Origin: Scylla paramamosain
Taxonomy: Eukaryota; Arthropoda; Malacostraca; Decapoda; Portunidae
Reading direction: 5' to 3'
DNA: 64,000 bases
NCBI RefSeq assembly: GCF_035594125.1
Contig: NC_087192.1
Coordinates: 13,052,501 to 13,116,500 of the forward strand
Shown: piece after piece, positions 49,715 to 61,474 of the stretch
Layout: each line of letters opens with the position of its first letter
How positions within the stretch are numbered: position 1 is the first letter of the stretch
Position numbers and translations under genes: made by a program
The notes under the pieces: model-generated
What the model saw: the letters and a program-made list of their open reading frames with translations, nothing else
What the model was told of the DNA's origin: nothing
Databases searched by the model: none

Positions 49715-52700
49715 TAATGTTATTCTGTTTATCCATAAAGTGTGTTTTGCATGCTTTTTAGCAGTTTTGTATATAAGGAGCTCAAAAACACTTAAAGGCA
49801 AGTTATTTGTAAAAAATGGTTTTATTACAATGTAATGTGATTGCCCTGCTTTTGAAAGCTTTATTACCAATCACGCTGAAAAGTACTCAAAAGACGCTTT
49901 TCTGGAAAAGTCTTTTTTTTTCCACAAAGCTATTTTCGCATGTATTTTGGGGTTTTTGGTAACTAAGAATGTGAAAAGCACTGAAAATACACGCATTTAG
50001 TAAGGTTGTTCTGTTTCTCAATTAAGAGTGTTATTCATGAGTTTCAGCATTTTGGTCTAGGAAATATCTCCATATACACGAGTTTTTGCATTGTTTGCTT
50101 TGTGGTTCTTTTGAAGTATAAAACACTCATTATACACTTTTCTTGCAATGTCCTTTTCTTTCCCAATATAGAGTGCTTTGCATCAATTTTCGCGTTTTTG
50201 TAGGTAAAGAGCTAAAAAACACTCAAAATATACCTTTCTGGTAACGTTTTTCTATTTCTTGATATTGGTTGGTTTGCATCCGTTTTAACGTTTTTCTACG
50301 TAAAACACTGAGAAGCCACGTTTTCAGTAACTTTGTTTTGGATTCCCATATAGAGTAAGTTCCTTATTATTTATCGTTTTGGTGCCTAACATGCTAAAAA
50401 AAACACACAAAACACATATTTCTGGTAAGGTCGTTTAATTTCCTCATATTGGAGGCCTTGCATGCACTTTAGGGTTTCGTACATAAAAGTCCGAAAAAAA
50501 GCTGATATTAACTTTTTTGATGATATTAATTTATCACATAATTGCCCTGAATTTTCCCAGTATTTTGGCATCCCGGTACCTATAAAGATGAATAACAAAA
50601 AAAAAAAAAATTCCTATTTTTAATTTTTTTATTTATTGATTTTTCTAAATAAAGAGTGGGTTTTCGGTTTTTGGTACTTAACAAACTTAAAAACACTCAT
50701 AATATACGTTTCTCGTAATGTCCTTTTCATTCCCAAACATAAAGTTCTTTGCATGTATTTAAGCGTTTTTATAGATAACACGATCAAAAACACTCAAAAT
50801 ACATGTTTTTGGTAATTTTATTCTGTTTCTCCATAAAGTTTGTTTTACATGCGTTTTAGTGGTTTAGTATATAAGGAGCTCAAAAACACTTAAAGGCATG
50901 TTTTTGATAAAAATTGGTTTTATTCAAATGTAATGTGATTGCCCTGCTTTTTACTGCTTTATTGCCTATCAGGCTCAAAAACACTCAAAAGACATTATTC
51001 TGGTAATGTCATTTTTTTCTCACATAAAGCTGGTTTCGCATGCAATTTGGGGTTTTGGTAACTAAGAATGTGAAAAGCTCTCAAAATACATGCATTTAGT
51101 AAGGTTGTTCTGTTTCTCAATTAGGAATGTTATTCATGAGTTTCAGCATTTTGGTATCTAGAAAACTTCTCCATATCCAAATCTTTTTGCGTTTTTTGCC
51201 TTTTGGTTTTTTTGAACTATAAAACACTAATTATACACTTTTCTTGCAATGTCCTTTTATTTCCTAATATAGAGTGCTTTGCATCAATTTTCATGTTATT
51301 TGTAGGTAACAAGCTCAAAAAAACTCAAAATATACCTTTTTGGTAGTGTTTTTCTATTTTTTTTTTTATTAGTTGGTTTGCATCCGTTTCACCGTTTTTC
51401 TACGTAAAACACTGAGAAGACACGTTTTCAGCAATTTTGTTTTGAATTCCCATATAGAGTGAGTTCCTTATTTATTTATCGTTTTGGTGCCTAACATTCT
51501 GAAAAAAAAACACTCAAAACACAGATTTCTTTTAAGGTCGTTTAATTTCCTAATATAGGAGGCTTTGCATGCAATGTAGGGTTTGGTATATGAGTCCGAA
51601 AAAAAAGCTAAAATTAACTTTTTTGATAATTTTCTTTTATCATATTATAGCCCAGAATTTTGCCAAAATTTTGGCATCTTGGTACCTATGAAGATGAACA
51701 ACAAAAAAAAAAAATCCATTTTTTTTTATTTTTTATTTATTTATTTTTCTAAATAAAGAGTGTTATTTGTGGGTTTTAGCTTTTCGGTACTTAAGGAACT
51801 AAAAAAACACTCATAATACATATTTCTCGTAATGTCCTTTCGTTTTCCAAACATAAGGTTCTTTGCATGTATTTAAGCGTTTTTATAAATAACATGATCA
51901 AAAACGCTCAAAATACATGTTTTTGGTAATGTTATTGTGTTTGTACATAAAAGGTGTTTTGCATGCGTTTTAGCGTTTTGGTATGTAATGAGCTCAAAAA
52001 CACCTGAAGGCAAGTTCTTGGTAAAAGTTGGTTTTTATTCCTATGTAATGTGATTGCACTGTTTTTAGTGGTTTATTGCCTAACACGCTCAAAAACACTC
52101 GAAAGACATTTTCTGGTAATATTATTTTTTTCCCACATCAAGATAGTTTCGCATGGAATTTGGGGTTTTGGTAACAAATAATGTGAAAAACGCTCAAAAT
52201 ACAGGCATTTAGTAAGGTTGTTCTGTTTCATAATTAAAAGTGTTATTCATGAGTTTCAGCATTTTGGTATATAATAAACTTCATTATGTACACGAGTTTT
52301 TGAGTTTTTTGCCTTGTGGTTCTTGTGAAACTATAAAACACTCATTATACACGTTTCTCGTAATGTCCTTTTCTTTCCTAATATAGAGTGCGTTTCATCC
52401 ATTTTCGCATTTTTTTGTAGGTAACAAGCTCAAAAACACATCAAAATATATCTTTTTTGTAATGTTATTCTATTTCTTCATATTGGTTGGTTTGCATCCG
52501 TTTTAGCGTTTTCTACGTAAATCACTGAAAAGACACGTTTTCAGTAATATTGTTGAAATTGCTGAAAGAAAACAGTCATAAGACAGGTTTCTGGTAAAGT
52601 CGAGTAATTTCTCCATATAGGTGGCTTTGCATGCACTTCAGGGTTTGGTACATAAAGCTAAAGCATAAAGCTAAAATCATTTTTTTATAATGATTTTTTT

Positions 52701-55700
52701 TTACAAAATTTCCCTGAATTTTTTCCAGAATTTTGGTATCTCGGTACCTATGAAGATGAATTACAAAATTTATTTTTTTGTCTCTATAAAGTGTTATTTG
52801 TGACTTTTAGCTTTTTGGTACTTAAGGAACTTAAAAACATTCATAATACACGATTTTCGTAATGTTCTTTTCTTATACAAACATAGGGATCTTTACATGT
52901 ATTTAAGCGTTTTTATAGGTAACATGATCAAAAACACTCAAAATACATATTTTTGGTAATGTTATTCTAGTTCTCCATAAAGGGTGTTTTACATGTGTTT
53001 TAGCGTTTTGGTATGTAAGGAGTTAAAAAACACTTAAAGGCAAGTTCTTCGTAAAAGTTGGTTTTATTCCCAAGTGATGTGATTGTTCTGCTTTTTAGTG
53101 CTTTGTTGTATAACACGCTCAAAAACACTCAAAAGACATTTTTCTGGTAATGTCATTTTTTTTCCCACATAAAGGTAGTTTCGCATGTAATTTGGCAATT
53201 TCGTAACTAAGAATGTGAAAAACACTCAAAATACACAATTTGGTAAGGTAGTTCTGTTTCTCGATTAAAAGTGTTACTCATGCATTTCATCATTTTGGTA
53301 TGTAAGAAACTTCTCTATATACACGAGTTTTTGCGTTTATTGCCTTGTGGTTCTTGTGAAACTATTAAACACTCATATTTTCTCATTTCTCGTAATGTTC
53401 TTTTGTTTCCTAATATAGAGTGCTTTCCGTTCATTTTTGCATTTTTTGTAGGTAACACGCTTAAAAACACTCAAAATATATATTTTTGGTAATGTTATTC
53501 TTTTTCTTCATATTGGTTGGTTTGCATCCGTTTTAGCGTTTTTCTTTGTAAATCTCCGAAAAGACTCGTTTTCAGTAATACTGTTGAAATTCCTTCTGGT
53601 ACAGGTTTATGGTAAAGTCGTGTAATTTTCCCATAGAGGTGCCTTTGCATGCACTTCAGGGTTTGTTACATAACTGCGAAAAAGCTAAAATTATTTTTTT
53701 TGTTAATTTTTTTTCTTTACGAAATTTCCCTGAATTTTGCAAGAAATTTTAGCATCTCGGTACCTATAAAAAAAAAAATATTCATTTTTTTATACATTTT
53801 TTTTTCTCTATAAAGAGTGTTATTTGAGTGTATTAGCTTTTTGGTACTTAAGGAACCTAAAAACTCTCATAATGCATAATTTTCGTAATATCCATTCATT
53901 TCACAAACATAGGGTTCTTTACATGTATTTAAGCGTTTTTATAGGTAACATCATCAAAAACACTTAAATTCATGTTTTTAGTAATGTTATTTTGTTTCTC
54001 CATAAAGGTTATTTTGCATGCGTTTTATCGTTTTCTTATGTAAAGAGTTAAAAACACTTAAAGGCATGTTTTTGGTAAAAGTTGGTTTTATTCCCATGTA
54101 ATGTATTTGTTCTGCTTTTTAGTGCTTTGTTGTATATCACGCTCTAAAACACTCAAAAGACACTCTTCTGGTAATGTCATTTTTTCCCACATAAAACTAG
54201 TTTCGCTAATTTCGGATTTTCGTAACTTAGAATGTGAAAAACACTAAAAATACTCACAATTGATAAGATACTTCTGTTTCTCAATTAAACGTCTAATTCA
54301 TGAGTTTCATCATTTTGGAATGTAAGAAACTTCTTTATATACACGAGTTTTTGCGGTTTTTGCCTTGTGGTTCTTATGAAACTATAAAACACTCATTATA
54401 CTCGTTTCTCGTAATGTCCATTTGCTTCCCAATATAGAGTGCTTTCCATCCATTTTCGCGTTTTTTGTAGGTAACAATTTCAAAAAGTCAAAATATACCT
54501 TTTTGGTAATGTTATTCTATTTCTTCATTTTCGTTGATTTGCATCCGTTTTAGCGTTTTCTACGTAAAACACCGAAAAGACACGTTTTCAGTAATTTTGT
54601 TTTGGATTCCCATATAGATTGACTTTCTTGGGTTTTATCGTGTTGGTTCCTAATATGCTGAAAAACACTCATAAGACAGTTTTTTGGCAAAGACGTTTAA
54701 TTTCTCCATATAGGTGGCTTTGCATGCACTTTAAGGGTTTGGTACATAAGAGCCCGAAAAAATAGCTAAATTTAACTTTTTTGATAATGTTCTTATTTCA
54801 TATAATTTCCTGAACTTTGCCCAAATTTTGGCACCACGTTACCTGTGAAGATGAATAAGAATGAAAAAAAAATACCGTATTTTTTTTTATTTATTGTTTC
54901 TCAATAAAGAGTGTTATTTGTGGCTTTTACCTTTTTGGTAATTAATGAACTTAAAAACACTCATAATACACATTTCTCGTAATCTCCTTTCATTTCCCAA
55001 AAATAGTGTTCTTTGCATGTATTTAAGCGTTTTTATTGGTAACATGATCAAAAACACTCAAAATACATGTTTTTGGTAATGTTATTCTGTTTAACCATAA
55101 AGAGTGTTTTGCATGCGTTTTAGTGTTTTGGTATATAAGGAGCTCAAAAATACTTAAAGGCAAGTTCTTGGTAAAAATGCGTTTTCCTCCAATGTAATGT
55201 GATTGCCACCTTTTTAGTGCTTTATTGCCTATCACGCTCAAAAACACTCAAATGACATTTTTCTGGTAAAGTTTTTTTTTTTTTCCCACAAATCTATTTT
55301 CGCATGGAATTTTGATTTTGGTAACTAAGAATATGAAAAGCACTAAAAATATATGCATTTGTTAAGGTTGTTCTGTTTCTCAATTAAGAGTGTTATACAT
55401 GAGTTTTAGCATTTTTGTATCTAGGAAACCTCTCCATATACACGAGATTTTGCGTTTTTTGCCTTGTGGTTCTTTTGAACTATAAAACACTCATTATACA
55501 CTTTTCTTGCAATGTCCTTTTGTTTCCCAATATAGAGTGCTTTGCATCAATTTTCGCGTATTTTGTAGGTAACAAGCTGAAAAACACTCAAAATATATCT
55601 TTTTAGTAACGTTTTTCAATTTCTTGATATTGGTTGCTTTGCATCCGTTTTAGCATTTTTTCTACATAAAACACTGAGAAGACACGTTTTCAGTAACTTT

Positions 55701-57534
55701 GTTTTGGATTTCCATATAGAGTGAGTTCCTTATTATTTATCGTTTTACTGCCTAACAATACTAAAAAAACACTCAAAACACAGATTTCTGGTAAGATCGT
55801 TTAATTTCCTATTATAGGAGGCTTTGCATGCAGTCCGAAAAAAAAAAGCTGAAATTAACTTTTTTGATAATATTCTTTTATTGCCAGAATTTTGGCATCT
55901 CGCTACCTATGAATATGAATAACAAAAAAAAAACTTAAATATTCCTTTTTTTTTTTTTTTTTTATTTTCTAAATAAAGAGTTTTATTTGTGGGTTTTAGC
56001 TTTTTGGTACTTAAGGAAATTAAAAAAACACTCATAATACAAGTTTCTCGTAATGTCCTTTTGTTTCCCAAACATAATGTTCTTTGCATGTATTTAAGCG
56101 TTTTTATAGATAACATGATGAAAAACATTCAAAATACAATTTTTTGGTAATGTTGTTCTGTTTCTCCATAAAGTTTGTTTTGCATGCGTTTTAGCGGTTT
56201 GGTATATAAGGAGCTCAAAAACACTTAAACGCAAGTTTTTGGTATAAATTGGTGTTATTCCAATGTAATATTATTGCCCTGCTTTTTAGTGCTTTATTGC
56301 CTATCACGCACAGAAACACTTAAAAAACACTTTTCTGGTAATGTCATTTTTTTCTCACATAAAGGTTGTTTAGCATGCAATTTGGGGTTTTGGTAACTAA
56401 GAATGTGAAAAGCACTCAAAATACACACATTTAGTAAGGTTGTTCTGTTCCTCAATTAAGAGTGTTATTCATGAGTTTCAGCATTTTGGTATCTAGGAAC
56501 CTTCTCCATATACACGAGTTTTTGTGTTTTTTGCCTTTTAGTTCTTTTGAACTATAAAAAAACTTATTATATACTTTTCTTGCAAAGTCCTTTTGTTTTC
56601 TAATATAGAAAGCTTTGCATCAATTTTCGCATTTATTGTAGGTAACAAGCTCAAAAACACGCAAAATATACCTTTTTGGTAATGTTTTTCTATTTCTTGA
56701 TATTGGTTGGTTTGCATCCGTTTTAGTGTTTTTTTTTCTACGTAAAACACATAAAAAACAGGTTTTCAACAATTTAGTTTTGGATTCTCATATAAAGTGA
56801 GTTCCTTATTATTTATCGTTTTGGTGCCTAACATGCTGAAAAACACTCAAAAAAACAGATTTCTGTTAAGATCGTTTAATTTCCTCATATAGAAGTCTTT
56901 GGATGCACTTTAGGGTTTGGAACATAACAGTCCGAAAAAAGCTAAAACTAACTTTTTTGATAATTTTCTTTTATCATATAATAGTCCTGAATTTTTCCAG
57001 AATTTTGGCATCTCGGTACATATGAAGATAAATAACAAAAAAAAAAAATCTTATTTTTTTCATTTTCTTAATTTTTTTTTCTAAATAAAGAGTCTTATTT
57101 TTGGGTTTTAGCTTTTTGGTACTTAAGGAAATTAAAAACACCTATAATACACATTTCTCGTAGTGTCCTTTCGTTTCGCAAACATAAGGTTCATTGCATG
57201 TATTTGAGCGTTTTTTATAGATTTATAGATAACATGATGAAAAACACTCAAAATATATGTTTTTGGTAATCTTATTTTGTTTCTCCATAAAAGGTGTTTT
57301 GCATGCATTTCAGCGTTTTGGTATGTAATGAGCTCAAAACACTTAAAAGCAAGTTCTTGGTAAAGTTGTTTTTATTCCCATGTAATGTGATTGCCCTGCT
57401 TTTTAGTGCTTTATTGCCTAACACGCTCAAAAACACTCAAAAGACACTTTTCTGGTAATATCATTTGTTTTCCAACATAAAGCTAGTTTTGCATGGAATT
57501 TGGGGTTTTGGTAACTAAGAATGTGAAAAAAACT

Positions 57535-57705
57535 CAAAACACAGGCATTTAGTAAGGTTGTTCTATTTCTTAATTAAAAGTGTTATTCATGAGTTCCAGC
57601 ATTTTGTTATGTAAGAAACTTTTCTAATACACACATTTGGTAAGGTATTTCTGTTTCAAAATTAAAAGTCTTATTCATGAGTTTCAACTTTTTGGTATGT
57701 CAGAA
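57535..57705 (+). repeat. D duplication of m5/m6
   Basis: A tandem pair joined through TTTTCTAATACACACATTTG, then TTTCTGTTTCAAAATTAAAA, both shared with the copy near 37.0 kb. Confidence 0.88.
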
Positions 57706-58294
57706 ACTTCTTTATGTACACGAGTTTTTGAGTTTTTTACCTTGTGGTTCTTCTCAAACTATAAAACACTCATACACGTTTCTCGTAATGTCCTTTTCTT
57801 TGCCAATATAAAGTGCTTTCCTTCCATTTTTGCATTTTTTGTAGGTAACAAGCTCAAAAACACATCAAAATATATCTTTTTGGTAATGTTATTCTATTTC
57901 TTCATATTGGTTGGTTTACATCCGTTTTAGCGGTTTTCTTCGTAAATCACTGAAAGACACGTTTTCAGTAATATTTTTGAAATTGCTGAAAAACACTCAA
58001 AAGACAGGTTTCTGGTAAAGTCGTGTAATTTCCCCATATAGGAGGATTTTCCTGCACTTCAAGGTTTGTATATAAGTCCGGAAAAAATCTAATAATATTT
58101 TTTATGATGATTTTTTTTTATAAAATTTCCAAGAATTTTGCCAGAAATTTGGCATGTCGGTACCTATGAAGATGAATAACAAACAAAAAAAAATAATTAT
58201 CTCTATAAAGAGTGTTATTTGTGGGTTTTAGCTTTTTGGTACTTAAGAAACTTAAAAACATTCATAATACACGATTTTCGTAATGTCCTTTTGT

Positions 58295-58354
58295 TATAAA
58301 AACATAGGGTTCTTTACATGTTTAAATACATGTAAAGAACCCTATGTTTTTATA
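58295..58354. repeat. Perfect 27-bp-arm palindrome
   Basis: The arms 58295-58321 and 58328-58354 are exact reverse complements (CATAGGGTTCTTTACATGT against ACATGTAAAGAACCCTATG in the core) with a 6-nt loop, TTAAAT. It lies at the m1/m2 boundary and replaces the usual ATTTAAGCGTTTTTATAGG part of m2. The right arm is a local inverted copy of the m1 end. Confidence 0.97.
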
Positions 58355-59687
58355 TAGGTTACATGATCAAAAACACTCAAAATACATGTTTTTCGTAATG
58401 TTTTTCTGTTTCTACATAAAGGGTGTTTTGCATGCGTTTTAGCGATTTGGTATGTAAGGAGTTAAAAAACACTTAAAGGCAAGTTCTTCGTAAAAGTTGG
58501 TTTTATTCCCATGTAATGTGATTGTTGTGGTTTTTAGTGCTTTGTTGCATATCAAGCTCAAAAACACTAAAAAGACCCTTTTTTGTAGTCATTTTTTTTT
58601 CCCACATGAAGGTAGTTTCGCATGTAATTTGGCATTTTCGTAACTAAGAATGTAAAAAACACTCAAAATACACAATTTGGTAAGGTAGTTCTGTTTATCG
58701 ATTAAAAGTGTTATTCATGCATTTCATTTTTTTTTCCATGTAAGAAATTTCTCTATATACACGAGTTTTTGCGTTTATTGCCTTGTGGTTATTTTAAAAC
58801 TATAAAACACTCATTATACACGTTTCTTGTAATGTCCTTTTGTTTCCTAATATAGAGTGCTTTACATCCATTTTTGCTTTTTTTTGTAGGTAACAAGCTC
58901 AAAAACACTCGAAATATATCTTTTTGGTAATGTTATTCTATTTCTTCATATAGGTTGGTTTGCATCCGCTTTAACGTTTTTCTACGTAAAACACTGAAAA
59001 GACACGTTTTCAGTAATTTTATTTTGGATTCACATATTGACTGACTTCCATATTATTTATCGTTTTGGTGCCTAACATGTTGAAAAACACTGAAAAGACA
59101 GGTTTCTGGTAAAGTCGTTTAACTTCCCTATATAGGTGGCTTTGCAAGCACTTTAGGGTTTGGTACATAACAATCCGAAAAAAAAGATATAATTATCTTT
59201 TTTGTTAATGTTCTTTTTTCCAAATAAATTCCCTGAATTTTGGCAGAATTTTGGCATATCGGTACCTATAAAGATAAATAACAAAAAAAAGTCATATTTT
59301 TTTATTTTTTTATTTTATTTTATTTTTCTAAATAAAGAGTGTTATTTGTGGGTTTTAGCTTTTAGGTACTGAAGGAACTTAAAAAACACTCATAATACAC
59401 GTTTCTCGTAATGTCCTTTCGTTTCCCAAACATAAGGTTCTTTGCATGTATTTAAGCGTTTTTTATAGATAACATGATCAAAATACTCAAAATACATGGA
59501 TTTGGTAATATTAGTCGGTTTCTCCATCAAATGTATTTTGCATGCGTTTTAGCGTTTTGGTATGTAAGGAGCTCAAAAAACACTTAATGGCAAGTTCTTG
59601 GTAAAATTTGGTTTTATTCCCATGTAATGTGATTGCCCTTCCTTTTAGTGCTTTATTGTGCAACACGTTCAAAAACACTCAAAAGAC

Positions 59688-60165
59688 ATGCAAGGCCTCG
59701 CGTATGAGGAAATTAAAGACCTTACCAGAAATCTGTCTTTTGAGTGTTTTTCAGCATGTTAGGCATCAAAACGATAAATAATAAGGAAGTCACTATATGT
59801 GGGAATCCAAAAGAAAATTACTGAAAACGTGTCTTCTCAGTGTTTTACGTAGAAAAACGCTAAAATTGATGCAAACCAACCAACATTAAGAAGCAGAAAA
59901 ACATTACCAGAAATGTATATTTTGAGTGTTATTGAGTTTGTTACCTACAAAAAAACGCAAAAATTGATACAAAGCACTCTATATTGGGAAACAAAGGGAC
60001 ATTGCAAGAAAAGTGTATAATGAATGTTTTATAGTTCAAAAAAAAAACACAAGGCAAAAAACGCAAAAACTCGTGTATATGGAGAATTTTCCTAGATACC
60101 AAAATGCTGAAACTCATGAATAACACTATTAATTGAGAAACAGAACAACCTTACTAAATGCGTGT
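59688..60165 (-). repeat. 478-bp inverted module, reverse copy in forward array
   Basis: The left breakpoint joins forward ACTCAAAAGACA to reverse TGCAAGGCCTCGCG. The right breakpoint joins reverse CTAAATGCGTGT to forward CAAAAACACTAAAAGGC. It is exactly as long as the copy at 313-790, shares CAAGGCCTCG with it, and keeps the AAGAAGCAGAA form. Confidence 0.9.
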
Positions 60166-60301
60166 CAAAAACACTAAAAGGCAAGTTCTTTTTTTTTTAT
60201 GTAACAAGCTCAAAAACACACAAAATATACATTTCTGGTAATGTTATTCTATTTTTTCATATTGGTTGGTTTGCATCCGTTTTAGCATTTTTGTACGTAA
60301 A

Positions 60302-60313
60302 TCTTTTAAAAGA
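60302..60313. repeat. T-subtype palindrome, copy 4
   Basis: TCTTTTAAAAGA in m9. It is only 136 bp after the module boundary because m3 is fused to m8 here. Confidence 0.9.
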
Positions 60314-61188
60314 CACGTTTTCAGTAATTTTATTTTGGATTTCCATATAGAGTGACTTTCATATTATCTATCGTTTTGGTGCCTAACATGCGGAAAAACA
60401 CTCAAAAAAGATAGGTTTCTTTTCTTGTAAAGTCGTAAAATTTTCCCAAATAGGTGGCTATGGATACACTTTATAGAAAGGTACATAACTCCGAAAAAAA
60501 GGTAAAATTAACTTTTTCCACATAATTTTTCCACATAATTTCCCTGAATTTTGGCAGAATTTTGGCGTCTTGGTACCTATGAACATCAATAACAAAAAAT
60601 AAAAATGCTAATATTTTATTTATTTTTCTTCTCTATAAAGAGTGTTATTTGTAGGTTTTAACGTTTTGGTACTTCAAAACATTCATAATACACATTTCTC
60701 GTAATGTCCTTTCCATTCCCAAATATAGGGATCTTTGTATGTATTTAAGCTTTTTTATAGGTAATATGATAAAAAACACTCAAAAACACTTGTTTTTGGT
60801 AATGTTATTCTGCTTCTGCATAAAGGAGTGTTTTGCATGCGTTTTAGCGATTTGGTATGTAAGGAGCTGAAAAACCCTTCAAGGCAAGTTCTTGGTAAAA
60901 GTTAAGTTTATTCCAATGTAATATGATTGCCTTGCTTTTTAGTGCTTTATTGCCTAACACGCTCAAAAAACACTCAAAAGACACTTCGGGTAATGTCATT
61001 TTTTACCCACATAAAGCTACTTTCGCATGCTATTTGGGGTTTTGCTAACTAAGAATGTGAAAATAACACTCAAAATACACGCGTTTGGTAATGTTTTTCT
61101 GTTTCCCAATTAAGATTGTTATTCATGAGTTTCAGCATTTTGGTATCTAAGAAACTTCTTTATATACACGAATTTTTGCGTTTTTTGC

Positions 61189-61212
61189 GTTGTGGTTCTT
61201 GTGAACCACAAG
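61189..61212. repeat. P hairpin insertion in m7 (copy 8)
   Basis: Arms GTTGTGGTTC and GAACCACAAG (9 of 10), loop TTGT. P1 subtype, with the shared deletion near 61455. Confidence 0.9.
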
Positions 61213-61453
61213 TTCTTTTACCCGAAAATAATAAGACACTCATTATACACGTTTCTCGTTATGTCCTTTTCTCTCCCAATAAGAAGTGCTTTGCATCCAT
61301 TTTCGCCTTTTTTGTAGGTAACAAGCTCAAAAACGCTTAAAATATACCTTTTTGGTAATGTTATTCTATTTCTTCATATTGGTTGGTTTGCATCCGTTTT
61401 AGCGTTTTTCTACGTAAAACACCGAAAAGACACGTTTTCAGTAACTTTGTTTT

Positions 61454-61474
61454 CGATTCCCAAAGAATATTGCC
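61454..61474 (+). other. P1 deletion scar, copy 4
   Basis: GATTCCCAAAGAATATTGCC, 266 bp after the P hairpin start. Confidence 0.9.

Larger units (their letters stand above)
41090..59687 (+). repeat. Forward HOR array, about 17 HOR copies
   Basis: This is continuous forward satellite. It starts with a T-subtype HOR (palindrome at 41495-41506). Linkers lie near 41767 (truncated), 42625, 43705, 45058, 46960, 48060, 49172, 50580, 51690, 52752, 53762, 54845, 55910, 57020, 58168 and 59272. P hairpins are at 42322, 44747 and 47566, N fusions at 45873, 52552 and 57975, and C marks at 46724 and 59031. It ends at the inverted module. Confidence 0.93.

Noticed and set aside
60166..60200. T-run at 60190 as a polyadenylation tail of an inserted element
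   Set aside because: Both sides are forward satellite (m3 and m8) and no foreign sequence is present. It is a fusion of two T-rich monomers.
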